DNA of 64,000 nucleotides from JAWAFC01 sp038890815 (GTDB lineage: Archaea > Micrarchaeota > Micrarchaeia > Burarchaeales > JACRGF01), in NCBI GenBank assembly GCA_038890815.1, contig JAWAFC010000002.1, forward strand, positions 62,001 through 126,000. The letters are read 5' to 3'. The position numbers and the translations under genes are program-made. Positions within the stretch are counted from its first letter, which is position 1; every line of letters starts with the position of its first letter. The notes under the pieces are model-generated. The model worked only from the letters and a program-made list of their open reading frames with translations, ran no database searches and had not been told where the DNA came from. Positions 39,584-48,787 of this stretch are shown piece by piece.

Positions 39584-41328
39584 CCGGCTACTGTGGCGAA
39601 GGGGACAGACAGCTCGTGCGGAAGATGCTCAAGACTATTTCCTACAGGGGACCTGACGATGAGGGGGTGTATGTTGATGACCGCGCCGGCCTAGGCAACC
39701 GGCGCCTCAGCATCATCGATCTCAAGACAGGCAGACAGCCCATTTCGAACGAGGACGGGAGCGTGTGGATTGTATACAACGGCGAGCTATACAACCACCT
39801 CCTGTTGCGCGCCGAGCTCGAAGCCAGGCGCCATCGCTTCGTCACTCGCAGCGACACTGAGGTGTTCGTACATGCTTATGAAGAGTGGGGTCCTGCCTTT
39901 GTCGAACGGCTTCGCGGTATGTATGCGTTCGCGCTGTGGGACAGTAGGAAAAAACAACTTCTCCTCGCAAGAGATGAAGCTGGCGTCAAACCACTTTACT
40001 ACTCGCTCCGCAATGGAACCCTCTACTTCGGCTCCGAAATTAAGTGCATGTTGGAAAACAAAGACCTTCCGCACGCCCTTTATCTCCCTGCGGTTGACTG
40101 CTATTTCTCCTTTGGAAGCGTTTTCGGAAGCCAGACGATGTTCGAGGGAATAAAAAAGCTAGAGCCCGGGACGTACGCTCTCTACAGCGCGCGCGCAAAA
40201 CGCCTGACATTCAAGCGCTTTTGGCGCCTGCGTTTTGCCCCTTCTATTCGCTCGCTTCACGAAGCATCAGAGCGCCTGTTCGACCTTCTTAAGGAAAGTG
40301 TGGAGCTCCAGCTGATGTCCGATGTTCCACTAGGCGCCTTTCTTTCTGGCGGCATTGACTCGAGTGGGGTGGTCGCATTCATGTCAAAAGCGCTTCAGAG
40401 ACCAGTCAGGACATTCACCATCGGCTTTGACGAGGAGAGCGACGAGCTTACATTCGCCAGGGAGGTAAGCGAGCTTTTCGGAACGCATCACAGGGAAAAA
40501 ATTGTTGAGGATGATGATGCGGTCAGATTGCTTCCAGTGCTTCCATATTATTTCGACGACTTGACGGGCGATGCAGCTGCTGTGCCGACATTTTTTGTCG
40601 CAAAGCTAGCCCACCGCTTTGTTAAGACAGTGCTCACGGGCGAAGGGGGCGACGAGCTGTTCGCCGGCTATAACCGCTATAAGATATTCTCACCATGGTT
40701 CGACTTTATCCCAAAAAGCATCCGCTTATATTTTTTTGAAAGCGTGGTGAGTATTTTTCAAGATGCGCACAAGAGAGCTTTTTACTCCCCTCGCCTCCTC
40801 GCCGCAAAGCGTGATTGGTCTGCTGTTTTCCTGCGCCCGTATTTTGAAGGGAAGGTGGGTGGCCTTGACCAAGCTCTCGCCTTTGGCTTTGAGCAAGTCC
40901 TGCCAAATCAGCTGCTTGCTAAAGTTGATAGAGCTGCTATGGCGAATTCGCTCGAGGCACGTGTGCCGCTGCTCGACAAAGAACTTGCTACATTTTCAGG
41001 GAGATTATTCCCTAGCCTGAAAATGAGCGGAATCCAGGGAAAATTCGTGCTGCGAAAAGTTATGGAGCGGATTCTCCCAAAACGCATTATCCAGAGACCA
41101 AAACATGGATTTGACGTTCCATGGCAAAGATGGTTCTCGGGAGAAGTCGGTGAATTCGCAGAACAAGTTTTTGATGAGGGAACAAACAACTTACTCCTCG
41201 CTTCAGCGGTTAAAAAAGAAATGCGTCGTGCCTCCTTCTCTGGGAAAGGCAAGAAGCCGCTCATGCGCGCCTGGCATATCCTACTGTTTGAGCTGTGGAT
41301 GAGAAGGTGGTTTCCGGATGAGTACTGA
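39571..41328 (+). CDS. AsnB-type glutamine amidotransferase 3
   Basis: A 585-residue class II amidotransferase. ATG 39571 places Cys at position 2 (MCGIAGYCGEG). Motifs: ISYRGPDDEGVYVDD, GELYNHLLLRAELE, RSDTEVFVHAYEEWG, PLGAFLSGGIDSSGVVAFM, and TGEGGDELFAGYNRYK. It is the shortest of the three copies. It lies between a GT4 and a methyltransferase, with overlaps on both sides, in an operon continuing to an epimerase. The arrangement suggests a role in making an amidated sugar for the same glycan; true asparagine synthetase activity remains possible. Confidence 0.85.
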   Translation: MCGIAGYCGEGDRQLVRKMLKTISYRGPDDEGVYVDDRAGLGNRRLSIIDLKTGRQPISNEDGSVWIVYNGELYNHLLLRAELEARRHRFVTRSDTEVFVHAYEEWGPAFVERLRGMYAFALWDSRKKQLLLARDEAGVKPLYYSLRNGTLYFGSEIKCMLENKDLPHALYLPAVDCYFSFGSVFGSQTMFEGIKKLEPGTYALYSARAKRLTFKRFWRLRFAPSIRSLHEASERLFDLLKESVELQLMSDVPLGAFLSGGIDSSGVVAFMSKALQRPVRTFTIGFDEESDELTFAREVSELFGTHHREKIVEDDDAVRLLPVLPYYFDDLTGDAAAVPTFFVAKLAHRFVKTVLTGEGGDELFAGYNRYKIFSPWFDFIPKSIRLYFFESVVSIFQDAHKRAFYSPRLLAAKRDWSAVFLRPYFEGKVGGLDQALAFGFEQVLPNQLLAKVDRAAMANSLEARVPLLDKELATFSGRLFPSLKMSGIQGKFVLRKVMERILPKRIIQRPKHGFDVPWQRWFSGEVGEFAEQVFDEGTNNLLLASAVKKEMRRASFSGKGKKPLMRAWHILLFELWMRRWFPDEY

Positions 41329-42190
41329 CCATCACAAACGCCTCGAAGCCGCGCTAACACGTATTTATGCATCCATTTCGCGCAGGCCATCTCGCTCGTA
41401 CTACGAGAGCCAGCTTAGAAACTGGCGCGATGAAATTGTAAGCCATGAGCTCATCGCAGCACAACTCCTTCAGCAACTCCAGAAATGGACAAGCTCCAAA
41501 ACATATTGCCGTATATTGGATGTAGGATGCGGCACGGGCGATTTGGTCCTTGCTTTTGCAAAGAACACTTCCGCAACAGGCATCGACATAGATCACCAGT
41601 TCATTAAGGCTGCAAAACTTAAAGCAGTTTACCTCAGAAGGAAAAAAGCGCGTTTTTTTGTTGCAAGAGCAGAGAACCTGCCGTTTCCAGACAATTATTT
41701 TGATCTAGTTGTTTGCAAAACAACTCTCGAGCATGTAAACGATGTGGAAAAAGCCATTTCCGAAATGGTTCGTGTACTTAAACCAGGTGGCTGGATGTAT
41801 ATAGAGGCGCCAAACTATTTCTGGATTTGGGAGGGACATTATGGGCTTTTTATGTTTCCTCTTCTTCCCAAATCACTTTTCAAGTTATATGCACGCTTGG
41901 TCGGTAAAGATCCAGCATTTATTCAGTACATCAATTACCTAACTCCTTGGCAGCTCGAGCATTTGATGAAAAAGTTTGGGTTATGGTTTAAAAATCTCTC
42001 ACCGGAGAGATACCGACGAATCATGACGCACCCTGAAGAGCTCTCAAAGGACTCTAAGCCAAGACATTTTTGGCTTCTCAGAATACTTTCGCGGATCGGA
42101 CTCTCACAACTTTTAAGTGCACTCATGTTATCGCTTAAATTCTATCCATCGCTTATCTACCTCGCGCAAAAGCCAAAAGGGGCAAACTGA
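41318..42190 (+). CDS. SAM-dependent methyltransferase, glycan cluster
   Basis: A 290-residue class I methyltransferase: CRILDVGCGTGDLVLAFAKN (motif I), SATGIDIDHQFIKAAKLKAV (motif II), VARAENLPFPDNYFDLVVCK (motif III/IV), TTLEHVNDVEKAISEMVRVL then KPGGWMYIEAPNYFWIWEGH. It is similar to UbiE/Methyltransf_11 enzymes. The C-terminal 100 residues are extra and may bind the acceptor. The start overlaps the amidotransferase stop by 11 bases, and the stop shares a base with the epimerase ATG. The gene is A/T-richer than those around 15-23 kb. Confidence 0.84.
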   Translation: MSTDHHKRLEAALTRIYASISRRPSRSYYESQLRNWRDEIVSHELIAAQLLQQLQKWTSSKTYCRILDVGCGTGDLVLAFAKNTSATGIDIDHQFIKAAKLKAVYLRRKKARFFVARAENLPFPDNYFDLVVCKTTLEHVNDVEKAISEMVRVLKPGGWMYIEAPNYFWIWEGHYGLFMFPLLPKSLFKLYARLVGKDPAFIQYINYLTPWQLEHLMKKFGLWFKNLSPERYRRIMTHPEELSKDSKPRHFWLLRILSRIGLSQLLSALMLSLKFYPSLIYLAQKPKGAN

Positions 42191-43104
42191 TGGAGTGTGT
42201 GATCACCGGCGGTGCCGGTTTCATCGGCTCGCATCTTGCCGATGCGTTGATCGCAAAGGGCCGTACTACAGTAATCGTTGATAATTTAGTTGAAGGAAAG
42301 AGAGAAAACATAAACCCAATGGCGCGTTTTTTCAAAGTCGATCTCTTACGTACCGAGCTTTTCCGCATTTTTAAAGGAGCTGACAGCGTTTTCCATTTTG
42401 CAGCCGACCCGTTTGTCCGCCGGAGCACCGAAAATCCTGAGCTGAGCTTCCGGCAGAATGTGCTCACAACCTTCCGCGTGCTCGAGGCCTGCAGAAAAGC
42501 TGATGTAAAGCAAATCGTTTTTGCGTCGTCAAGCGTTGTTTACGGAGAAGCAAAACAGATTCCAACTCCAGAAGACGCCCCTCTTGAACCTATCAGCAAC
42601 TACGGCGCTAGCAAACTTGCGGGCGAGGCCTACTGCTCTTCCTACGCTCATTCCTATGGTATACGCGCTACCGTTCTGCGCTATGCCAATATTTTCGGTC
42701 CACGCGCCCGCCATGGCGTGATGTGGGATTTCTACTGGAAGCTGCGGCACAATCCCGCCAGACTTGAAATCCTCGGAGATGGAAAGCAGAAAAAAAGCTA
42801 TCTCTTTGTGAGTGATGCTATTTCCGCTACACTAATCGCCGCAGAAAGACAGAAGCGGATTTTTGAAATATTCAATGTCGGAAGCGAGGAGGCAATTACT
42901 GTGAATAGGATTGCACGCGTTGTGTGCCGTGAACTTGGTGTGCGCCCGCGTTTCGTCTATACAGGTGGAAGGCGCGGCTGGCCCGGTGACATTCCGTGCA
43001 TGTTGCTTAGCATTGACAAGCTAAAGCGCTTGGGCTGGAGGTCGAAAGTCCCATTCGTGGAGGGGGTAAGAAGGTATCTCGCTTGGTTGCGCGTCCAAGG
43101 ATGA
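42190..43104 (+). CDS. NAD-dependent sugar epimerase/dehydratase
   Basis: A 304-residue extended SDR: CVITGGAGFIGSHLADALIA, VDNLVEGKRENINPMARFFK, VFHFAADPFVRRSTENPELS, FASSSVVYGEAKQIPTPED, YGASKLAGEAYCSSYAHSYG (YxxxK) and VLRYANIFGPRARHGVMWDF. The last block, with the GVMWDF variant, is typical of archaeal GalE-like UDP-glucose 4-epimerase homologues. It completes the plus-strand operon that begins with the GT4 at 38402. The substrate is not determined. Confidence 0.85.
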   Translation: MECVITGGAGFIGSHLADALIAKGRTTVIVDNLVEGKRENINPMARFFKVDLLRTELFRIFKGADSVFHFAADPFVRRSTENPELSFRQNVLTTFRVLEACRKADVKQIVFASSSVVYGEAKQIPTPEDAPLEPISNYGASKLAGEAYCSSYAHSYGIRATVLRYANIFGPRARHGVMWDFYWKLRHNPARLEILGDGKQKKSYLFVSDAISATLIAAERQKRIFEIFNVGSEEAITVNRIARVVCRELGVRPRFVYTGGRRGWPGDIPCMLLSIDKLKRLGWRSKVPFVEGVRRYLAWLRVQG

Positions 43105-43147
43105 TGCCAGAAATTTGGCAACAGCTACTCTCATATACATGTGGCCA

Positions 43148-45826
43148 TCAGCTCGTCAACTTAAATATTCTGACGGGAATGCTTGGACCAGGAACATTAT
43201 AGTCCGGATAGACCTGCGTGAACCCGCTCAGATTTCCTAGGAAGAAAGCTTTGTAGTACGCGCTGTCATATCCTTTACCTTTCCTATCAGGCAGCCCGCT
43301 CTGGCCATCCAGCCATCTTTCCGGATACCATACTATGAATGAGGAGAATGGTCTGCCTTTGATGTTCACCACACCGGCCCCGGACATGAAGCCCCTATTG
43401 AGTGTTCCGTTCTCATAGTACATTATTGGAACCGGGCCGCTCGGGGTCTGCGCCACCTCAATGCAATAAGTCAGGCCAAAACTTGAAAATGCCCTCACCA
43501 GCTGCTTTCCTTCGGCCGCGCAGAATTCGCTTATGCTGGGCTGCCGCGGCACATACACTCTCTCCCACTGATAGGCCGCATCGCACTCGCTGCCACCGGG
43601 TCCGATCTCATAGCGCGTCTGGTTGTTGTAAATGCATGACAGGTATACGAGCGCGCCCCACTTATTGATGAGGTCGATATCGACAAGGAAATATTTTGCC
43701 TTATGCGCGCGCATCCAGTCGGCCAGATGCTCGGGCTCTTCAGCAACCATGGCATTGGCCACCTCGAGGTCCTGCTCCGGATACTTGTGGTCGTTTCGTG
43801 TTATGACTTTCTTGCCTGCAAAGAAGTTTGTCCAATGGCCATAATCCCACCAGTGCAGCACCCTCTCATCCTCACCGACATTCCTCTTCAACCACTCCAT
43901 GGCATTCAGCCAATAGTCCGGAATTCTCGTGCAATATACTTGGGCAGCGAAGTGATTTCCCCCCTCGGCGAGCGAGCTACAGAATGCATTTACCTCGGCG
44001 GCATTGTTCGGGTTTATCCCGAGGTAGGTCGCAGAAGCTGGCAGCACCCCCCAGATCAGCGAAAGGTTGAGGAGAACGAACGCTGCACCGAGCCCGACCG
44101 CCGCGCGCAGCGCGTTCTCGTTTGCCTTCGACCACTCAACCGCGATTCTGGCAGCCTCCCCAAGGGCTGCCGCAAAACCGATGATGACCACCAGGCTGAG
44201 CTGGAGCACATGTTTCACTTTGCCGAGTCCCACATAGGTTATCGGGAAAACAAGCACGAGCCACAGGGCTGCTAGGCGCGAGCCTTTAGTCATCGCGTGG
44301 ATGGAAGTGAGCAAAGTCATGGCGAGGACCATCCACATGAGGCTCCCGTTAGGCTGCGTGGGCAGCGGCGGAATGTCAAAGATGTCTGAAAGCACTCTCA
44401 GCGTGCCAAGTGCGAGCGCGCTTATTCCGTAAGAAATCCAACCGAGCACAGGGTATTCCCTGCCAAGGTAGCCCAGCGCAGCAGCGAGGTCGCTCCCTGT
44501 TGGATTTTCCTCTGCGACCGTCTGCATGAGAGGGCTCGATGGTTTGGCGATGGCCGCAGCGCTCTTCACATACGAGAAGAGGAACTCGCCAAGTGGCGTG
44601 AGCGCCAGCAACACGAGAAGCGCGAACGCGCCTCCCACAAAGTAATTCACGACCTCCTCACGCGGTCTATCGGCGGTCGCTGCGGATAGCCACGTGAGCC
44701 CAGCCGCGAATGCCAGCGCGGCGAGCACCACGAGCGGATCCCGTGGGATGTAGAGACCGAACGGGCTCCAGTACACGCTCAGGAGAATAGAGGATGCGCT
44801 TCCGGAAAGCACGATCGCATTCAGTTCGACAAAGCGCCAGTTCGCTCGGCCCCTCCCCAAGAAATCAACGACACTCTGCAAACAGATATAGCCGGCCATC
44901 ACGAGGTAGGCAAGGATGGTCCCGCTCGAGCCCAGCGTCACGCCGATGAGTGCCAGCGCGGCCAGCACGGCATACCGCCTGCTCCCCTCCTTCATCGTCA
45001 TGGCATAGCTAGCCCAAAAGAGGCCTGCTGCAAAAAGTCCCCAGGGCTGAAATTCGGCCTCGCCCGCTAGCGTCTTGTCTATGAGGCGAGGGGTGAAGGC
45101 CACAAGGCCAGCGGCCACAAGTCCAATTTCCTTTCCATATTCGGTTTTCAGAAGCTGGAAGACCGCGAAGCACAGCAGCGCGCCCACGAGCGGCGGATAG
45201 ACATTCGCCACGAGGCTAAGCAGCAGATTGTCATAAGCCCCTCCCTGTGTGTAGAATGAGTACCAGAAGGCCTCCAAGAAAGAGACCAACGGAAATGTCC
45301 TGTGCGTGTCAGGCAGAGGATAAAAGCCCAGATCATCGATTCCCGGAACAAACCCTTTTGTCAGAAGGAACTGCGCCTGCATCATGTACCAGTAGGGATC
45401 GAATTCGTAGAAAACAGGGCTCAGGCTCTGGATGCGGATGTAAAAGGCCAGCAGGATGATGGCTGACAGCACAAGGTCTGGCCAATGCTTTTCAATCCGC
45501 AGGCTTTCGAGCTTCGGAACTTCTACATTCTGCCAGATGCACAGTGCAGCACCCACAAGCGTGGCGAGCGAAACAGAGGCGAGCGCAAGGGCAAGCGAAA
45601 AGGGCACGCCGGCGAGATTTGCAATAAAACCGAATAAAGGCGGGATGATGAGCCCAAGTGCCACGCCGAACCAGAATTTTTCGGCAAAAGACAGTCTTGT
45701 TCTGTTGAGAAGTGCGAATGAGAATAGACAGCCTGGAACGGCAATGGAGAGAAATATGGGAATGCCTGCGATGATGAAATCAACGGCGCCCACGAAAACA
45801 CTCCCTTTCCACTTTTGTATTCGCAA
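43148..45826 (-). CDS. aglB: Oligosaccharyltransferase AglB (STT3)
   Basis: Transfers the lipid-linked glycan to Asn in N-X-S/T sequons outside the cell. The protein has 892 residues, about 13 or more membrane helices in the first 600, then a soluble domain. The first catalytic acidic motif EFDPYWYMMQAQFLLTKGF is at about residue 141, later than usual, because some four extra helices precede it. The invariant WWDYG motif is VLHWWDYGHWTNFFAGKKV near residue 657. Following VITRNDHKYPEQDLEVANAM carries the DxxK-like element. The C-terminal tail RWLDGQSGLPDRKGKGYDS is soluble. As the only STT3 here with WWDYG, it is the likely acceptor enzyme of the cluster. Confidence 0.92.
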   Translation of the reverse strand: MRIQKWKGSVFVGAVDFIIAGIPIFLSIAVPGCLFSFALLNRTRLSFAEKFWFGVALGLIIPPLFGFIANLAGVPFSLALALASVSLATLVGAALCIWQNVEVPKLESLRIEKHWPDLVLSAIILLAFYIRIQSLSPVFYEFDPYWYMMQAQFLLTKGFVPGIDDLGFYPLPDTHRTFPLVSFLEAFWYSFYTQGGAYDNLLLSLVANVYPPLVGALLCFAVFQLLKTEYGKEIGLVAAGLVAFTPRLIDKTLAGEAEFQPWGLFAAGLFWASYAMTMKEGSRRYAVLAALALIGVTLGSSGTILAYLVMAGYICLQSVVDFLGRGRANWRFVELNAIVLSGSASSILLSVYWSPFGLYIPRDPLVVLAALAFAAGLTWLSAATADRPREEVVNYFVGGAFALLVLLALTPLGEFLFSYVKSAAAIAKPSSPLMQTVAEENPTGSDLAAALGYLGREYPVLGWISYGISALALGTLRVLSDIFDIPPLPTQPNGSLMWMVLAMTLLTSIHAMTKGSRLAALWLVLVFPITYVGLGKVKHVLQLSLVVIIGFAAALGEAARIAVEWSKANENALRAAVGLGAAFVLLNLSLIWGVLPASATYLGINPNNAAEVNAFCSSLAEGGNHFAAQVYCTRIPDYWLNAMEWLKRNVGEDERVLHWWDYGHWTNFFAGKKVITRNDHKYPEQDLEVANAMVAEEPEHLADWMRAHKAKYFLVDIDLINKWGALVYLSCIYNNQTRYEIGPGGSECDAAYQWERVYVPRQPSISEFCAAEGKQLVRAFSSFGLTYCIEVAQTPSGPVPIMYYENGTLNRGFMSGAGVVNIKGRPFSSFIVWYPERWLDGQSGLPDRKGKGYDSAYYKAFFLGNLSGFTQVYPDYNVPGPSIPVRIFKLTS

Positions 45827-45994
45827 ACCATATTAACCTGATTACCTAAAGTGACGCCGGAGCTTATTGTGCCCCCCTGAGCAGCTGTTCTCCGAAAACG
45901 CTCGCTCAAACTATTTTCATCCGATTCTCAAGGTTACAAGCGGCAATATTTTCTGCAGGCGCTGGCTCTGGCTGAAAGCTATGATACAAAGCGG

Positions 45995-46594
45995 ATGCTG
46001 GCCGTGGATGTTGGGTGTGGGGAGGGCTTTCTGGAGCCGACTCTCGCGAAATATTATCGGTGCGTGTATGCAGTTGATGTCGAAAAGTATTACACAGAGC
46101 GCTGCGCGCGATTGAAGAGAGAGCTTGGGCTGGCGAATGTGGTAGTGGCCAACAACAGGGGAAAGCGGCTGTGCCAAATCGTGCGTGGAAAGGCCAGCAC
46201 AGTGTTTTGTCTCGAGACGCTTGAACACACAGATCCAAAATCGCTCTTGCAGGAGACGGCGGAGATTCTCTCACCTCACGGCGTGCTGGTCTTTTCAGTG
46301 CCGCTCGAGATAGGCCCATCGCTGCTGTTCAAGGAGATTGGCAGTAAATTGTTTGGTAGGCACAGAGATCCGCTCAGGCTTGGCGAGCTGTTGCGCGCAG
46401 CGCTTCTGTGGGATGTAAGTGGCATCGAGCGAGCATCGCATCGTGGCTTTGACTGGCGCGTTCTGCTCAGAGAGGCTGAAAAGCTTTTCAGAGTGCGTGA
46501 GGTTGTGTTCGAGCCATTACCCTTCCTTGGGCCTCTTCTGAACAGGGGGGGTTGTTGTGGCTGCTTCTCCAAAGTGATTCGCAAGCCATATTAA
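45995..46594 (+). CDS. Methyltransferase-like protein, probable N-terminal frameshift
   Basis: The 199-residue frame from ATG 45995 begins within the SAM-binding motif (MLAVDVGCGEGFLEPTLAKY), followed by NVVVANNRGKRLCQIV and CLETLEHTDPKSLLQETAEI. The methyltransferase N-terminus is missing. In-frame codons upstream (SSDSQGYKRQYFLQALALAE then SYDTKR, about 45917-45994) read as normal coding sequence but no ATG, GTG or TTG exists in that frame. Another frame starting at TTG 45867 reads CPPEQLFSENARSNYFHPIL. Joining the two near 45925-45945 would give a complete methyltransferase. A frameshift in the genome or assembly is likely. Confidence 0.65.
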   Translation: MLAVDVGCGEGFLEPTLAKYYRCVYAVDVEKYYTERCARLKRELGLANVVVANNRGKRLCQIVRGKASTVFCLETLEHTDPKSLLQETAEILSPHGVLVFSVPLEIGPSLLFKEIGSKLFGRHRDPLRLGELLRAALLWDVSGIERASHRGFDWRVLLREAEKLFRVREVVFEPLPFLGPLLNRGGCCGCFSKVIRKPY

Positions 46595-46618
46595 CGCTTT
46601 CCGACAAACTTTTTTCCG

Positions 46619-47740
46619 ATGTTCGACGTGCATGTGGTGGGAGCAGGACCGGCAGGCTGTGCCGCGGCAGCCGCTGCCTGTGCGCAGGGCGCGCGTGTGC
46701 TGCTCAGCGAGGAGCATGCCCACATAGGTCAGCCCGAGAGGTGCTCAGGCCTTGTGTCAAAAACGGGTTTGGACAGCTTTGGCTTTGACTACTCTGAGGC
46801 GATCCTGAACAGGATAAACGGCGCGCGCTGCCATTCCCCATCTGGAAATGTGATTGAGCTGAAGTTCAGCGAAACGATGGCCTTTGTCATCTCGCGCGCC
46901 ACGTTCGACCTGCTCTGCGCTGAGGAGGCTGAAAAGGAGGGGGCCAAGCTGGAGCTCGGCAGGAGGGTGAGGCGCGGCGACCTCAGCGGAAAGTCCATCA
47001 TCGGAGCGGATGGGCTGGCCTCGGTGGTTGCGGAGTGGTTCGGCTTTCCGCCCATTACGAGATTCGTCACGTGCTGGCAGGCCGACTTTGAGAGGGTGAA
47101 GGTCGGCGAGCCCCACACCGTGGAGGTGTTTCTATCGCACAAGTTCGCGCCGGGCTTCTTCGCGTGGCTCATCCCGCTGAATGAGGAGAGTGCGCGCCTC
47201 GGGCTTGGGGTCTGCCCTCCGGCCAACTCAAAAAAATGCTTCGATGTCTTTTTGAGACAGCCGCGCATCGCCTCGCTCATCAAAAATGCCCGTCCTGTCT
47301 CGCATTTTGCCTATTCCATCCCACTGAGCGTGAGGAGAAAAACTGGGAAGGGCAGGGTTTTTCTCGTTGGAAATGCCGCGGGTCAGGTCAAGGCGACCAC
47401 GGGCGGGGGTGTTTTTTTTGGTGGCGCGTGTGGGCGGATTGCCGGAAAGATTGCCGCAGAAGGAAAGAGCGGTGAGGAGTACGAGGCAGCCTGGCGCGCT
47501 GAGTATGGCGATGACCTCGTGCTGCACGAGCGTGCCCGGGAGTTTTACAATTCGCTGAGCGAGGCACAGCTCGAGCAGTACTTCTCGCTCGCCAAACTCC
47601 TTCAGGCCGATCGTTTTCTGAGCACTTTTGGGCACATGGACAGACCAACGCTCATGCTACCTCACCTTGCGCTGTTCCCTCCACTCAGAGCAGCGTGCTC
47701 GCTGTTCGCGCCCATTGCAGGGAGTGTCGGCCATGCATAA
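46619..47740 (+). CDS. Geranylgeranyl reductase-family flavoprotein
   Basis: A 373-residue FAD-dependent reductase that saturates isoprenoid chains of archaeal lipids (digeranylgeranylglycerophospholipid reductase family). N-terminal FAD site: FDVHVVGAGPAGCAAAAAAC. A conserved RCSGLVS follows, with Cys as in the family. The substrate-side motif PGFFAWLIPLNEE is the PxxYxWxFP equivalent. The second FAD motif is VFLVGNAAGQVKATTGGGVF followed by FGGACGRIAGK. At 46619 an ATG begins MFDVHVVGAG. The UppS start lies 7 bases before its stop, so lipid genes are clustered. Confidence 0.88.
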   Translation: MFDVHVVGAGPAGCAAAAAACAQGARVLLSEEHAHIGQPERCSGLVSKTGLDSFGFDYSEAILNRINGARCHSPSGNVIELKFSETMAFVISRATFDLLCAEEAEKEGAKLELGRRVRRGDLSGKSIIGADGLASVVAEWFGFPPITRFVTCWQADFERVKVGEPHTVEVFLSHKFAPGFFAWLIPLNEESARLGLGVCPPANSKKCFDVFLRQPRIASLIKNARPVSHFAYSIPLSVRRKTGKGRVFLVGNAAGQVKATTGGGVFFGGACGRIAGKIAAEGKSGEEYEAAWRAEYGDDLVLHERAREFYNSLSEAQLEQYFSLAKLLQADRFLSTFGHMDRPTLMLPHLALFPPLRAACSLFAPIAGSVGHA

Positions 47741-48431
47741 TCTCCCGAAGCATATACTCATCATCCCTGATGGCAATAGGCGGTGGGCGAGGCTACACGG
47801 CAAGCCTGTCATTCAGGGCCATGCCGCAGGCATAGAGAAAATTGGCGATGTGCTCAGATGGTGCAAAAAAAGAGGTATTCGCATGCTTACGCTGTGGGGC
47901 TTTTCGACAGAGAACTTCCAGAGGCCCAAGAGCGAGGTGGATGAGCTCATGCGCCTTTTTGAGACAAAACTGCGCGAAATACTCGCCAGCAAAGAGGCGA
48001 GGCAAAAAAATGTGCGCGTGAAAATATATGGCGCGCTCGAGCTGCTTCCCCCCCGCGTGCGCGAGTATCTGAAGAAGGCTGAGGCCGTGACGGCGCGCCA
48101 CCGGGGCTATCGCCTCAACATACTGCTCAGCTATGGCGGCCGGGCTGAGCTGCTCGCTGCGGTGAATGAGGCGATAAGGCGGGCGAGAGCGGGCAAGCTG
48201 AAGCGTGTTGATGAAAAAAGCTTCCGCCGGCTGCTGTGGACTGGAGAGCTTCCCGATCCCGACCTCATCATACGCACAAGCGGGGAAAGGCGAACGAGCG
48301 GCGTGCTGCCATGGCACAGCACATACAGCGAGCTCTACTTCTCGCCCAAACTCTGGCCCGATCTCACCGAAGAGGATTTTGAGGCGATTCTGAAGGATTA
48401 TGCCTCCCGCCAGAGGAGATTTGGCCGATGA
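47733..48431 (+). CDS. uppS: Cis-prenyltransferase (undecaprenyl/polyprenyl diphosphate synthase)
   Basis: Condenses isopentenyl diphosphate units in cis to make the long polyprenyl carrier for glycan assembly. A 232-residue protein with PKHILIIPDGNRRWARLHGK (the catalytic Asp in IPDGNRRWA), HAAGIEKIGDVLRWCKKRGI, LTLWGFSTENFQRPKSEVDE and the late DLIIRTSGERRTSGVLPW then HSTYSELYFSPKLWPD. ATG 47733 starts the conserved region and overlaps the reductase stop; longer frames start inside that gene. It is functionally tied to the AglH and AglB genes earlier. Confidence 0.94.
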   Translation: MHNLPKHILIIPDGNRRWARLHGKPVIQGHAAGIEKIGDVLRWCKKRGIRMLTLWGFSTENFQRPKSEVDELMRLFETKLREILASKEARQKNVRVKIYGALELLPPRVREYLKKAEAVTARHRGYRLNILLSYGGRAELLAAVNEAIRRARAGKLKRVDEKSFRRLLWTGELPDPDLIIRTSGERRTSGVLPWHSTYSELYFSPKLWPDLTEEDFEAILKDYASRQRRFGR

Positions 48432-48787
48432 GAGTGAGCGTGCGTGCAGGTAGCAAAAGGCTGGGCGAGTTTGAGGTGTGCTCTTCCTTCCTCGCCCGCG
48501 CGCGAGGCCTTATGTTCAGGCGCCACCCCACACGCCTGCTTTTCGTGTTCCCTTCGGCGGGCATGCACGCTATCCATTCCCTATTTGTGTTTTTTCCATT
48601 CGATGCGATTTTTCTCGATGAGCGAAAGCGCGTTGTCTTTGTGCGGAAGAACATACCGCCGTTCACCCTGCTCGTGCGGCCACCGCGTGCCATAAGGTAT
48701 TTATTGGAGCTTCCAGCAGGAAAAGTGGATGTGAGGGAGGGCGAGAAGGTTGTATGGCAAAAGGCAGTTCGATCTCGGCGAAATTGA
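48428..48787 (+). CDS. DUF192 family protein
   Basis: A 119-residue protein of the DUF192/COG1430 family (function unknown). Recognised from CSSFLARARGLMFRRHPTRL, LLFVFPSAGMHAIHSLFVFF and PFDAIFLDERKRVVFVRKNI, ending in RAIRYLLELPAGKVD. The family forms a small compact fold, often with a signal or as a standalone cytosolic protein; here no signal is seen. It overlaps the UppS stop by 4 bases and the secretion ATPase start by 38 bases, so it is part of an operon. Confidence 0.85.
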   Translation: MRVSVRAGSKRLGEFEVCSSFLARARGLMFRRHPTRLLFVFPSAGMHAIHSLFVFFPFDAIFLDERKRVVFVRKNIPPFTLLVRPPRAIRYLLELPAGKVDVREGEKVVWQKAVRSRRN

